From NCBI GenBank assembly GCA_964020975.1, contig OZ026614.1, positions 4,767,233 through 4,831,232 of the forward strand: 64,000 bases of DNA, read 5' to 3'. This document shows positions 9,980 through 22,854 of the stretch, in pieces. Source of the stretch: Hermodice carunculata (Eukaryota; Annelida; Polychaeta; Eunicida; Amphinomidae). Made by a program: the position numbers and the translations under genes. Under the pieces are notes generated by a model. That model saw nothing but the letters and a program-made list of their open reading frames with translations, searched no databases and had not been told where the DNA came from. Every line of letters begins with the position of its first letter. Positions within the stretch are counted from its first letter, which is position 1.

Positions 9980-11115
9980 CTATTTTGATGAAGACCGAAT
10001 GTTAACTTTACAAAAAACTCATGTTTATTACATATAACACAGATTCTATATTCTTTAGATCTGTTCGGCATATTGTCCGATTCTCACTAAAGCAATTGGC
10101 ACAGGTTACATCTACTCTACTCATTTTTTGGAATTCAACTTCAATATATAAATATGCATTGTAGCATTAGCTTTTTAAGGCAGATGGCTTAAGCATTTTC
10201 CTTCTAGTTTTGGGGATTTCTTTAAAAAAAAGAGAGAAATGCAGTGGCTCCATTACACAACAGTATATTTTCAATCTTGACAATTTACACAAAAGCTGGG
10301 GTTCACAATATGTTTAAAACATATTACGACTGGACATATGACGCTTTATTCTTTACGGCAACATACACCTGACAAATCCAACATAATTTACATGTATCTC
10401 CATTTTTTATTTGTACAACAAGAGCTTAAAACTACAATCTCGATTTGAAATAAAATGTATTTCCTAATGTTGCCTCTAGTGAGCACTCTCTGATGATACA
10501 CTTCTGAGTAGGAAGTACTATCTGTGGTTTCCGAATGAAAGACCGAGGGGCAAATGGATTCTGTTTTCTACATTATATGTTGAAAGAGTGACTTTGTACA
10601 GCTAAGATGTTACATCTTACGAAGGTATTCTCAGGTCTTGACATTTATCCTGTCAAACTCACCTTAAATCACAAGTTTTGTTCCTTTATTTCTAACCCAG
10701 ACCTGGATCTTAACGCTGTTTTTTTTTGTAATTGTATGTGATCGGCGGCACACGTGTCTTTCCGGTATTTTTGTTAAAAATACTGTTTCCCCAACTACAT
10801 GATATACTGAAGCCATTTTAAAGTTTCTCAAAATGGCGATGGGAATTTTCAGATGTTGTTGGCTGCATCTGTACACTGTAGTGTCAAGGTTTCTTAACGT
10901 TACTATAGTAATGCACACCTTGCGGTGATTCTATCGACCTTATTAACACTGGTGAACCCATCCTTGTTAGTTTGCATCTTTCTATGTGTGACGGCGTGAG
11001 CAGCTTATCACCAGTGTATAACCGTGGAGCTTTGTCCGCCAATGTTGTCAAAGCCACATGGCATTAACAGACTATCCTTCCTCCTCCACGCCCTACCAAT
11101 TTTCATTACATTTGG
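9980..11115. other. unique AT-rich sequence
   Basis: Nothing recognisable on either strand. Confidence 0.5.
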
Positions 11116-11396
11116 AGCATATTCTTCTCCTTCTCCTTCTTCTTCTCTGTCTTCTTTTGTGTCTCCTTCTCCTCCTCCTCCTTCTCCTCCTCCTCCTTCT
11201 TCTATGTCTCTTTCTTCTTCTTCTTCTTCTTCTTCTTCTTCTTCTTCTTCTTCTTCTTCTTCTTCTTCTTCTTCTTTTTTTTTTCTTCTTCTTCAGCTTC
11301 TTCTTCTTTTTCTTCTTCTTCTTCTTCTTCTTCAGCTTCTTCTTCTTTTTCTTCTTCTTCTTCTTCTTCTTCTTCTTCTTCTTCCTCCTCCTCCAT
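11116..11396. repeat. (TTC/CTT)n polypyrimidine tract
   Basis: About 280 bp of almost uninterrupted pyrimidines on the + strand, mainly CTT with CTC and TTT variants and two near-identical segments containing TTCAGCTTC. The Ser-rich, Leu-rich, Phe-rich and Glu/Lys-rich frames here are translations of the repeat. Purine/pyrimidine mirror tracts of this kind can form triplex DNA. Confidence 0.97.
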
Positions 11397-11399
11397 TGA

Positions 11400-14300
11400 T
11401 AAAAATGTTGATTTTTTTATTACTTATTTTCTTTTGACATTACTAAATGTCACTAAACATGGTGGTTGAACATATTTTACTTACATGTTACAAAATGGAA
11501 GTATCTACCACAGATTTAAAAGATGAGGCGAATCTGTATATATTATAATATATAATTCCAATTTAAGAAAAAACTCTGCCATATCAAGTTATATGTACAA
11601 CATTGTAAATATCATCCATAAATATCGTATAATCCATGTTATTCAGTAAAATAATTGTGCATTTTTAATAAAGGAATACAAATTTATAAGTGGATTGCAA
11701 CGTATGGAAAAACTGAAGATATAAAACTAACCGCAAGCGCCCCCTGTTAGCCGGCAGCAGCACCCCGTTGTGGTCATGTTCAATACATATCCGTACCCGT
11801 TCTTAAACTAAGATGTACAAGAAAGCTTCCCTGCTTTTCAGTGGCTGCTGCCACGTACACTTTGTGTGCTATAGCTGTGTAAATGAATCAAGTACTGAGC
11901 AAAACGCCATCACCAACCGAACATGAGAACTATACATCCTCCTAATTTCCAAAGTGGATCATCTTCTAATGAACATACCAACTTACAATGTCCCTTGACA
12001 GCCCACAATGCGAAAATTGCCTTATCACTAAATGACTTTCATATAATAAGATATTTTCAATCAAGCTCCGTAGCAGAAAACACACATAAAGAAAGTAACA
12101 ACTAAATTCACCCTGTAACTATTTGGATATTTTGACTCTAAAGTGCCTGTTAGACTGATGCTAATATGTGATCAGCTCAGGTGATTGCGCAAGATCCATG
12201 GACTTTATGCCTTCGTTGGTGTGAGTTACGTGCAACTGACGGGATATGAGGTCAATGGTTTCTTGATGCATTTCACAATTTGGCTGACGTGATTAAATTG
12301 ATAATATACTTCCGTGTGCTTGAATGCATGCACACGTTTACAAGACGTCTGAATAAAAGGACTTTTTCCAATGTGGGATAGGATGTGCATGCTGTGTGGT
12401 CTCTTTAGGATGTGCATTAAGCGCATTAGCATATACATAATGCCTCTGATTCGGCTTTAAAGTGACGGTGCAATATTTAAGCCGTTCACATAGCCCTAGC
12501 ACTGGGACCTATTTATTATTTTACGACACAAACCTGAAAAAACCTGTCACTTCATAGCTTAGATAATGCAAATATGCTTATGATTTATATTCATTATTTA
12601 GCTGTGATGAGCTCAATAGATTGTACGCTAGATTTGTATACCTTTGTTGCAAAGTGTGTGTTTTTTAATTCCATTTTTTTGTGATTTCAACATATAAATA
12701 TAGCATCTTCTGCAAGATTGACAGTCAAGTTTCATTTAGTTTTAACTTATTTCCAATCAGAAATTAATAAGAAAAAATTAAGTTAGTTTTTAAAAGCAGG
12801 ACGCTTCAGTTGCAACTAGTTTACAACCAGGAACTAATAGAACAATTTGTCATGCAAGTATGTTTCTAATTGCTGGAATTGTAAAACTGATTTGAACTTG
12901 TTATTAACAAGAAAATGGTAGTTATAGACCTCAGTGCTATTCCTGTATATAACGAAAACTCGAAAGCGGACATGTTCATATGAACGCAGCACAGTTGCAA
13001 TATGGTTGTAATGATAGGCCGAAAAGAGATCAATGGAAAAACATGGGCACATCAGTGGTGCAGCCAGATCCAGTGTGCATCCTTCAGAATGATGCTGTTC
13101 TTCAGCAGATTTATACATATAAAATGCAGTCTGTCCATAGAAAAACATATTTTGTGGTCTTACACCCCAAGAAGATTCTATATAGGACGACAATCAACTG
13201 CATTCGTAAGTTATACATGCTTTCGTTGTAACGTGCCGTTACAAGACTGATACTATTGTTGATAAAGATATCGTCAAAGAGCTTTTTTGAACTACAGTAA
13301 CCAAAAACTCAATATTATACTGGCAAGCTTCCAAGTATTAATTAGTTACCAGTTGCCAATTACATATATCTAATATATTTCAGTACAAAACACATAAGCC
13401 TGAAGTACATTACAATTGTAAGTGACTATCACCTTCCAAAAATACGTTAAACCTTTGCAGAGAAACTGGATACTGTTTAGAACCCATGCAGGGAAATTAC
13501 GAGTAATATCTTGATCGCCAGATATTCGATAACAAAATACTCGATCCCAGAGTGCAGAAAACCCCAGAGATTCCAGTTTAAGTTTAGCGTGAGGGCACTA
13601 TATTCGAGAACGGACCTACACGTTCGCCTTTTTTCTGCAAACCCTGGTAGTAATCAAGTTTGAGAAGCAGAGAAATTGTACAAATATTCACCAGTTTTCA
13701 CAAACACATGTAGTCATTTGAAAGCTGTGCCTCGTTTTCGGTTCACATGGCTTTCGGTGAGGTCACCAGCTGAACAATTCGGCTATAAAAATGTAACCCT
13801 GAATTTGTAGGACTCTTTCAGTGTGAGTATGTGTATTATTATCGCTGTTCTTATTAGTCTTAAATAATTAATGTAAACACTTTGGATTGTTTCGTTACAT
13901 TTGCAGATTTCCCCTCTGATTTTGACTTATTATGTACCGGATTTTAATAAAATTTGGGATTTCATAACTCCTTGCATTATGTAAGCGTCATGGATTTTAG
14001 TGTTAAGAATCTATATTCCGTGTTGTGGCTCGGAAGTGAAGGAATTGGACACATGTATTGTATCTTCATAGTTTGACGCTTACATATTTCTTGAAGTGCA
14101 TACTGTCATAGTAAAGAAGAAAGAAAAATTACCCTCACCTGCTCTTTTTTATTATTTTTGTTTTAGAACTTTTGCTCGTAGGAATTAAGATTCTATGTCA
14201 AAAGTGAGAGGAGATCGATTTAAACACCTGTGGACCTTTAACATGGATTGACATCCTGCCTCAAGTCCATGATGCATTCGATTCGTTTTTGGTGTGTATA

Positions 14301-15950
14301 TATGCATGATGTTGTGATTGGTCGGGTAATACCCGAGGGTACCCGGGTAATTGAACTACAGGACGATTGCGTACACGGGTAGTTAAAATCACTACCGGCC
14401 AATGTTCTAGTGTAAACGACACCTCTATGTCGATTGAACGGATAGCCATGGGCCTGGAATATTATATAACCTGCTTCCAGGTTTACCCTTTTCGCATATC
14501 AAATTACGAAATTTTCTGCTTGCTCAATTTAGAATTGGACTCAAACTAATATGTGACTGTGACAGACAGCTTGTTGAGGAAAAAAGAGGGGTACAAATAG
14601 TGTTGTTTGTATTACATCTAAAATGTTGCTATATGTTTGAGTACTGAACCATTTGGTCCATCTTTTGGACATCGACATTTTATAAAAGTTGCTCTTATTT
14701 TCTATGAGGAAATAAACAGTAAAAGTGTTGACAGTTTACTTTAAGACAGGTATTAATACAGGAAGATTACAGGGGATCATCGCAGCCAATTTTTGTTTCA
14801 TGCGTGAACATATAATAATATTTGCAGATTGTTTCTTGGTGTAAAGACACTCATGCTTTGTTTTGCAGGCACAAATTGGGTATGGAGCATTTGCGTCGGA
14901 TGATTTACACTAAAATAATTAAAGTGTTACGTCTACTTTAGTTAGGTATGTGTTTAATGAAGTGGAGCGGCAACCAAGTATTTAACAAGTCTGGATCAGG
15001 ACCCACCTGAACACATTTTCTTTTTTAGAGTCATGTCTGGATTATGATATCTGCAATGCGTTTGCCATTGGCCAAACAGGAATTCTATGTCCCATGCGGC
15101 TGACATCCGACCAATGCATTTTGTCTCTTGGTAATATTTTTTTCTAGCAAAACACACACACGCAAAAAGACTTTGCACTCCAATTTAAACAGCAAAAACC
15201 ATATTCATCGTCGAAGTCAATACGGTTGAAATAATAATTCTGGAAGAACTGAAAGCTACATCGCTCCATATAAAGGACCCACTAACTATACGTTTTTCAG
15301 TGATAGGTGCAAATCCTGTATAACCTAAATAGTATTCAAAATATGCTGATTTATAAAGCTGAGACTGAGTGCCTAAGATAGGGCTGACATTCCTAAAGCA
15401 TGTGTATTTTTCGGCCTGCAGATTGCTTTGTAACAAGTATATTTCAATATCGTCACACATGCATCTCTCAGAAGGGGAGCTGAGTCCAGTAGCAGAGCTG
15501 TCCGTATATTGAACCACATTTTGCTGGCTTATGACACAAGTTTGAAAAGGTATCATGGAAATCCTTTGAAAACAGATACTGATTCAAGAAGATCGCTTCT
15601 TTATAATAAATTTTTATCTTTACTTCAAAACAGCTTTTAGGTGATTGAAACTGAATCCTGTCCGGAGAAAACTGCCACATCTTATGTGAAACGTGGTGTT
15701 CCAATTGAACTAGCTCAAATCTTTTCCATCGTTGATTTGTTAGATGTTTTATTTTGACATTTGCCACCAAGTTAAAAATGCAGCATGGACTAAATAATCA
15801 ATGCTTATGCAAAGAACAGTAAAAATATTTTATGTCCTCAAGAACTCAGCCATTTAGCCAGCTTATTGGCATCTTCAAAGGTTTGGAAAATCATGTATAA
15901 TTGGAACGTTGTTGAAGATAAACATTTTACAGTTATTCTGATTCAAAAGG
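11400..15950. other. long unique stretch with weak coding hints
   Basis: No repeats of note. Minus-strand open frames at 12834-13193 (119 codons) and the overlapping pair 15185-15770 are the longest. The latter includes YLGYTGFAPITEKRIVSGSF followed by IWSD, loosely like the second half of a C-type lectin fold, but the key calcium-site and final Cys pattern are not evident. I do not annotate a gene. Confidence 0.35.
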
Positions 15951-15954
15951 GATA

Positions 15955-16440
15955 TGTCTACCACCAAACTAATTGGTGTCTCCTCCGCCACACTATGATC
16001 ATCTCCCTATGTTACGACGGATTTGTGTCTCGTCTACTACGGTACGAGTATCCCGTACCCAGAGGCGGTTTCGTGTGCAGCCAATGCAATACGAGTATCT
16101 TCCAACACAGAGACCGATTTGTGTTTTATTCACTACGATGCGGGTATCTCCCTACCCACAGGCGGATTTGTGTTTCGTTCACTGCAACACGAGTATCTCC
16201 CTATATACACAGAGACTGATTTGTATTTCCTGCAACGCACTGCGAGTATCTCCCTACTCAGAGACTGATTCGTGTTTGGTTCCTTACCATTCGAGTTTAT
16301 CCCTACCCAGGGAGTGATTCGTGTTTCGTTCACTACAATACATATGTCTTCCTCCGAAAGACTGATGTGTGTCTCGTCCACTACAATATTACCCCCCCCC
16401 CCCGACCTATCTAGAGACTGATTTTTATCTCATCCATTCT
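15955..16440. repeat. degenerate tandem array, unit about 49 bp
   Basis: About nine diverged units, each with GATTTGTGTTTCGTTCACTA, then ACGAGTATCTCCCTAC and CAGAGACTG. Unit starts fall near 16020, 16067, 16116, 16165, 16218, 16266, 16315, 16363 and 16419. A C run (about 16392-16403) interrupts the last units. Frames on both strands are repeat translations. Confidence 0.85.
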
Positions 16441-16779
16441 TGTGTAAAAAATACAATTTTGTCAGCCAAAACCAGTCATAACACTAACCAACTTTGCTTT
16501 GGGGGAAAAAACAAGCTTATGGAGCCTGGCGTCCAGCTAGTTTCCTGATCCAAGGCCATTAAGCCTGTGTTTGATAATCCAATGCATGCAATTACAAGTA
16601 CATCCCGTTAGATTTTCTATCAATTGAGGTTTCTTTTCTATTACGTGAGGTAAATTATCATGGGAATTGAATAATTGACCTGTGAAACTCCATAGTAGTT
16701 GCATACTGAAACCACTCTGCATGAGTGTGCACGGGGATATAATTCCAGATGTGCATTGTTTGCTTAATTCTCAATTTAA

Positions 16780-16780
<1 letters not shown>
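16441..16780. other. unique sequence
   Basis: Nothing recognisable. Confidence 0.5.
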
Positions 16781-16816
<36 letters not shown>

Positions 16817-16835
16817 ATATATATATATATATATG
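16781..16835. repeat. (TC)n-(TA)n compound microsatellite
   Basis: A CT run passes directly into a TA run. Confidence 0.96.
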
Positions 16836-17204
16836 GGCTTTTGTAATTTGTGCTTGAGTGTAATAGAAGTGTATTTTTTTATTTTTGTTTTGGCATCAGT
16901 CCAGTTTGGCGTCTATCATTTTGTCTATGTTGATGTTGACCTTTCAAACATATAATTTTCTCTTTATTCTGGGACCAATTTGTACTGGTTCAGTGCCGTC
17001 CTTTTATATTTTCAGAGCATACCGTCATCCACTATGGAGGCTTCCTGCATGCGTCACTCTATCTATTTCTACGGTAACCCCTTCTGTACCTCCACAGTAC
17101 ATCTTGTGTGCCTTTTGTGCCTCTTTTCATGGTAGCAAAAATACTGAAATGATTACCCGAGGTGTGCTATTTCTGTGCATTAGGTGAACTGAAGAAAAGG
17201 CAAC

Positions 17205-17505
17205 AGGCCTCCACTGAGCCTGTGTTCTGTATGCAGGCCCCCACTGAGCCTGTGTTCTGTATGCAGGCCCCCACTGAGCCTGTGTTCTGTATGCAGGCCC
17301 CCACTGAGCCTGTGTTCTGTATGCAGGCCCCCACTGAGCCTGTGTTCTGTATGCAGGCCCTCACTGAGCCTGTGTTCTGTATGCAGGCCCCCACTGAGCC
17401 TGTGTTCTGTATGCAGGCCCCCACTGAGCCTGTGTTCTGTATGCAGGCCCCCACTGAGCCTGTGTTCTGTATGCAGGCCTCCACTGAGCCTGTGTTCTGT
17501 GTATA
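17205..17505. repeat. 30-bp minisatellite, about 10 copies
   Basis: Ten near-identical 30-bp units, each with TGTGTTCTGTATGCAGG then CCCCCACTGAGCC, run head to tail (starts 17221, 17251 … 17491). Only about three base differences occur in the array (CCCTCACTG in one unit, CCTCCACTG at the two edges), so it is young or homogenised. Since 30 is a multiple of three, both strands stay open (repeat TEPVFCMQAP on +), but I see no other sign of coding. Confidence 0.97.
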
Positions 17506-18640
17506 ATGATCTGTACGTGCTGTAAATCGCTGAACAAGAAGCAGGTCTTCTCCCAGCCTTTGTATTGAACATTTTATATATTTAATGATCACTACATGAT
17601 GTAAATCGCTGAACAATGAACATATGCAGGCCTTCACTCAGCCTCTGCACTGTATCTTCTCTGATTTTGATATTCTATACGAGATGTAAACCGCTGAACA
17701 AGAGTCAGGCCCTTTTCTCAGTCTCTGTACTGTGCCTTCTCAGTGTCCATGTTCAGTAAAAGACGTGAGCCTGTGGAAAGGTACATGCCTCCATTCTGCC
17801 CTTGTACTGTACCATATCTGTATTGAACGTTCTATACGTAATTTGTACGTTTAGAAATTGAACACTCCTTCGCCCAGCCTCAGATTATCCTTTAACTCTC
17901 TGCATTTGACGTTGTGTACGTGCTCTGGGTCGCTGAAAGAGGAGGACGCCTCCACTCAGCCTCTATACTGTAAATTCTGTGTACTTAACATTCTGAACGT
18001 GATGTGAACCTGTACAAAAGAAGCATACCTTCACTCAGCCTCTTTACTGTACCGCCTGTGTATTTAACGTTCTGCAAGTAATGCGACCCCCTACAGAAGA
18101 CGCATGCCTCGATCCGCTCAGCCTCTGTACAGTACCGTCTGTGTATTAAACGTTCTGAACGTGATGTGAACCTGTACAAAAGAAGCATGCCTCCACTCAG
18201 CCTCTATACTCTACCGTCTGTGTATTGATCTGCACGTGATGTGAACCTGTACAGAAGAAGCATGCCTCCGCTCAGCCCCTTATACGGCACCGTCTGTGTA
18301 TTAAACGTTCTGCACGTGATGTGAAGCTACACAAAAGGACCATGCCTCCACTCAGCCTTCGTATTGTCATTCTGTGTATTTGACGCGCTTTATCTTCCGT
18401 ATATCTGACATTCTGTACGTGATAGGAATAGGTGAATGAGGAGCAGGCCTCCTCTCATTCTTTATCTTGCGCCATCTCAGTACTTAGTGTGTACTGCGTA
18501 CAAGTTGGAGACTTGCACGCCTTCTGCGCAGCAGGATTCAGAGCCTAAATTGTGTCTCTGTGAGGACCGAAGAAGTGTCGTATCTCAGATATCTTGAGAA
18601 CGTGATGTGAACCTGTATAAAAGTAGCACGCCTTTTCACT
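17506..18640. repeat. degenerate tandem array, unit about 80 bp
   Basis: Roughly 13-14 diverged units with a shared frame: GTGATGTGAACCTGTACAAA, AGAAGCATGCCTCCACTCAG, CCTCTGTACTGTACC, GTCTGTGTATTGAACGTTCTG. The ATGTG landmark repeats near 18002, 18081, 18164, 18239 and 18319 (spacing 75-83 bp). The core GCCTCCACTCAGCCTCTGTA matches the 30-bp minisatellite immediately upstream, so the two arrays are related. Confidence 0.88.
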
Positions 18641-19597
18641 GCACCTCCAGTGTATTCAAACTCGCTTTTTAACGGGCCGGCTGCTGCAATTCCACATACT
18701 CTGAATCATCACTTTTGCATATTCGTGCCTGCACATACGCACCCGTATGATAACACAAAACAAATTGACATTGTATCAGGACGTAAGGTAATTTCTCAAC
18801 TTGTACGTGCAAACGATGACCCAGTTGTGGTCCATACATCTCTCTTCTTTACGTTGGTATGGGGAGAGAAGTTAAGTGAATATGCAATATCTCTTGGGAC
18901 TTGTGTGTAATTTGACAGGTACCCCTGAGAGCTGTTGGTAATAATTTCATCTATATATCTTATTAAGCGTACATCCAGACAACACAAGCGGACGGTTACT
19001 TGTTAGCTGCACGAGGCGGTGGCACAACTCAACAGCATTATACTGCACTGGATAAATCAGTCCCTTGACTATTGAATCGATGAATTTTTTATACTACATA
19101 CATTCCACTACATTTGCGCAGAAAGGTTTTATTTTTCCCCGAAAAATGATTTTCGTTCAGACTACATAAAATGGACCTAAATGCCTGAAATCTCAAGTCA
19201 GTTATCAATTAGTGATATTTAACTATTAATACTTGCTGCAAAAGTGAGCAACTTGAGCGAGTGACGAACATTATTATTACACTTATCATCACTAGGTTTA
19301 TGTAACAACAAATGCCTAAAGGTTTAAAGGACGCTTTCAATCACCATGCAAAGTGCCCCAATGATAACATAAATGACAGCTTTCCGTTTCATTGGAACGA
19401 ACCTTATGATTTCCAACTGTGAAAAAAATGGAAGCCAGTAATTTCAGAGACGAAAGTGTTAGGAGGAGAATAACTTCAAAACGAGGAAGCTTGGTTCAAG
19501 TGAAATGTCTGTACTTGATTGAAATGTAGCTGGTGCAGTTTGCGATGACATCAGACCCGTGCTTAAATGAACTATAACTCCGTCAGCCAGACAGTTA
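18641..19597. other. unique sequence
   Basis: Nothing recognisable; open frames are short. Confidence 0.5.
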
Positions 19598-19616
19598 GAC
19601 AGAGAGAGAGAGAGGG

Positions 19617-19647
<31 letters not shown>

Positions 19648-19681
19648 GAGAGAGAGAGAGAGAGAGAGAAAGAGCGAGAGC
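19598..19681. repeat. (GA)n-(GACA)n-(GA)n microsatellite
   Basis: GA runs flank a GACA block. The frames through it are Ser/Leu or Arg/Glu repeat artefacts. Confidence 0.96.
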
Positions 19682-19689
19682 ATAGTTTG

Positions 19690-20405
19690 GATAATAAATC
19701 CTTTGAAAATTATCTTTTGTGCATTATCAAAGGCGAATATAACTATGTGGACGATTCGATGCTCTGTGTGCTAATCAATATTGAGAGCTTGATTTCCTCT
19801 TCAAGAAAGGGGACGGAGCTTGTAACAAATTGTGTTTTTTGTGCATGTTCATCCGAAGCTATATGTTGTCATTGGATCGCTTTGGTTTATTTATAAACGT
19901 AAGATGTACTTGTGTAACAAAATCACATATGGGGAAACCAAAAGCCCTTGCACAATAATATTTTGCCTTTTTGCATGTCGCGGAATTTGCCAAAATTGAC
20001 ATACAGTCCTATTAATATACGTCGATTGCGCTGCTGTTTGTTAAGCAGATAAAATAATGGTGAATTGTATGCTAGCCGTTGAATGATATGATCGTTAATG
20101 TGAATGGACTTGAGATATTGAGCAATCTATTGCATCTTTGCATTCCTTTACTTGTTTCCAATCAGTATAGAATTGTGATATCTTGTGGTTATGCTTTACG
20201 TCATGTGAAAATTGTATTGATCTCCAACGGTTCTTGAAAACTTCAGACAGAAGATCAAATTACGAAATGTAGCTACAGATATGTGTTCAGACGTCATGCA
20301 AGCATATTCTCATCACTGGTATCATTATGCATCGCTTTGGGATGAAGCTCCAACCATTCTTATTGGCTACGTGTAAAATTTAAGTACTTGTACTTATTAA
20401 AGAGA
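19690..20405. other. unique sequence
   Basis: Nothing recognisable. Confidence 0.5.
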
Positions 20406-20458
20406 ATCTCTCTCTCTCTGTGTCTCTCTGTCTCTCTGTCTGTCTCTCTGTCTGTCTA

Positions 20459-20501
<43 letters not shown>

Positions 20502-20530
20502 GTGTTTGTCTGTTTTTTGTCTGTCTGTCT
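20406..20530. repeat. (TC)n-(GTCT)n-(TATC)n compound microsatellite
   Basis: TC and GTCT blocks pass into about ten TATC units, then TG/GTCT variants. Reverse-complement order of the array at 21119-21263. Confidence 0.96.
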
Positions 20531-20603
20531 ATCTTTCCATCGACTGGGTTCAACATTGAGGGAGAAGCGCTGCATCATATGTAAACTCTTCTCAAGATAT
20601 TTA

Positions 20604-21118
<515 letters not shown>

Positions 21119-21213
<95 letters not shown>

Positions 21214-21263
21214 GAGAGACAGAGACACAGACAGAGACACAGACAGACAGACAGACAGAGAGA
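21119..21263. repeat. (TA)n-(GATA)n-(GACA/GA)n compound microsatellite
   Basis: A TA run, then about ten GATA units, then GA/GACA blocks: the same module order as 20406-20716 but inverted. Confidence 0.96.
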
Positions 21264-22854
21264 TGTATATATATTACTTTTTCCTACTTTTATTTATTTG
21301 GTTGTTTGCTTGCTTATTGTTGTTACACTGTCTGTCTTATTTTGCCCCTGAAAAGTACAAAAGAGCTACACAATAAAATGAACTGCTGCCAAATGAATAA
21401 GCAGTGTCAGGTAATACGTGCACTTTGATGGGCCACGAGTTTATCAGCGTTCACCTCCTTGTACAGTTTTAATAGATTACTTACAACAGTGAGATTAACC
21501 ATATTGACACGGTCGGGTTTTTTTGTTTTTACAAATTGCACGGTTGTCTCAATTACTCGGTCTCTCATTCGGGTTAGGAACATATTACTCTCTGCTTTAA
21601 CACCTGAGAACAAATATCCACTCAAATGCCGGCCAAAGTGTGAATAAATACTGACGCAGAGGTGACCGTAGGGTTTGCCCCTACCTATGACTCAACAGAG
21701 TCAAGATATTCAGCTTCTGTCAATAATATCAATTTCCTAGAAACTTTTTTTGTGTATCCATTGGAAACGAAACCAGAGACCTCCGGCACTATACCGTGTA
21801 GCCTGAGAAGTTTATGTCTTGCAACTTTACGGCAACTGCTGTAACGAGGTCGCTACCTTTACGTAAATCCCTTGGCCTCACGGTAAAATAAATACAGGTT
21901 GGATGACCCATATGGTCTACAGTCAACACATTTGTTTGCTAAGCCCAGAGGGAGGAAACCTTTTATGCTTTAGTTTTGCTGGACGCTCGGAAGAAAAGAG
22001 CCGGCTCTAATATATAATTCTTTGTCCTATAACTTTTAGATATAAACAAATTTTTTATCAAAATAATAAAACGGTCAAACATAAAGAGGTGCAGATGCAG
22101 AATTGAAAGGTGGACTGTTGCAAATAAACGCTTCGAGTATGTGCAGTCCGTTTTTGACTGCGGGTGAGGGGGACTTTTGATTTAGGCGAATCCATTCCGT
22201 TTTGGATCGCTGCCGACAAAATTATGAACAACATGGTGCAGCAGTGCAGCGAATTTACCAATATATCTCATATGAATTGGGTTACCTCAAAATTTGGGAG
22301 GTTCTATTTGAAAAAAAAAAAATTCCTAAATACGAAAAATCGGTGATATGTTTTTCAAAGCCAATAGGTCGGCATTAAGTCCGGAAATAATCAGAATTTT
22401 GTTCAATAAGTACAAAGTTATTTCGACATATTTATAACATATCACACCCTTGCCTTAAACATGTACGTTTGTCCACCACTCATCTTACAATATTATAATT
22501 TTATTCAGATTTGAAATGTTTGAATAATGCCCTTCTAAAACATATTTTAAAAATGTTTGCGTTAATACTTTTCAGTTTGTCATTATTATATTGTTTCTCT
22601 GGCTATGAAAATTTATGATGCCCTTTAAAGTCGCTATATTACCCAATTCTACTTCATTTATTTCATTTCCTTGCACAATTTGCCTCACATACCTGTGCCT
22701 TTTTTCTATCCGACACGTGCTGAGGTCAATTTGTAGTCAGCCAGCCCTGCTGCAAAGATTAAGAAGGCCAATAGTAACTAAACATCCCCGCCATCACTCA
22801 GAGGAATCCTCCCTCTGCTCACGCTCCCACTTGAGTAATTTCACCTTATAGCAC
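21264..22854. other. unique sequence
   Basis: Nothing recognisable; open frames under 80 codons on either strand with no splice or domain support. Confidence 0.5.

Noticed and set aside
11024-11437. 137-codon Ser-rich open frame
   Set aside because: Almost all of it is the CTT/TTC tract read in one frame; the other frames give poly-Leu and poly-Phe of equal length.
17205-17505. CRISPR-like array
   Set aside because: Repeats are contiguous with no unique spacers and the DNA is eukaryotic; it is a minisatellite.
17162-17637. Repeat-protein frames (TEPVFCMQAP and its antisense versions)
   Set aside because: The 30-bp period keeps three frames open on the two strands at once; there is no start context, splice site or third-position pattern.
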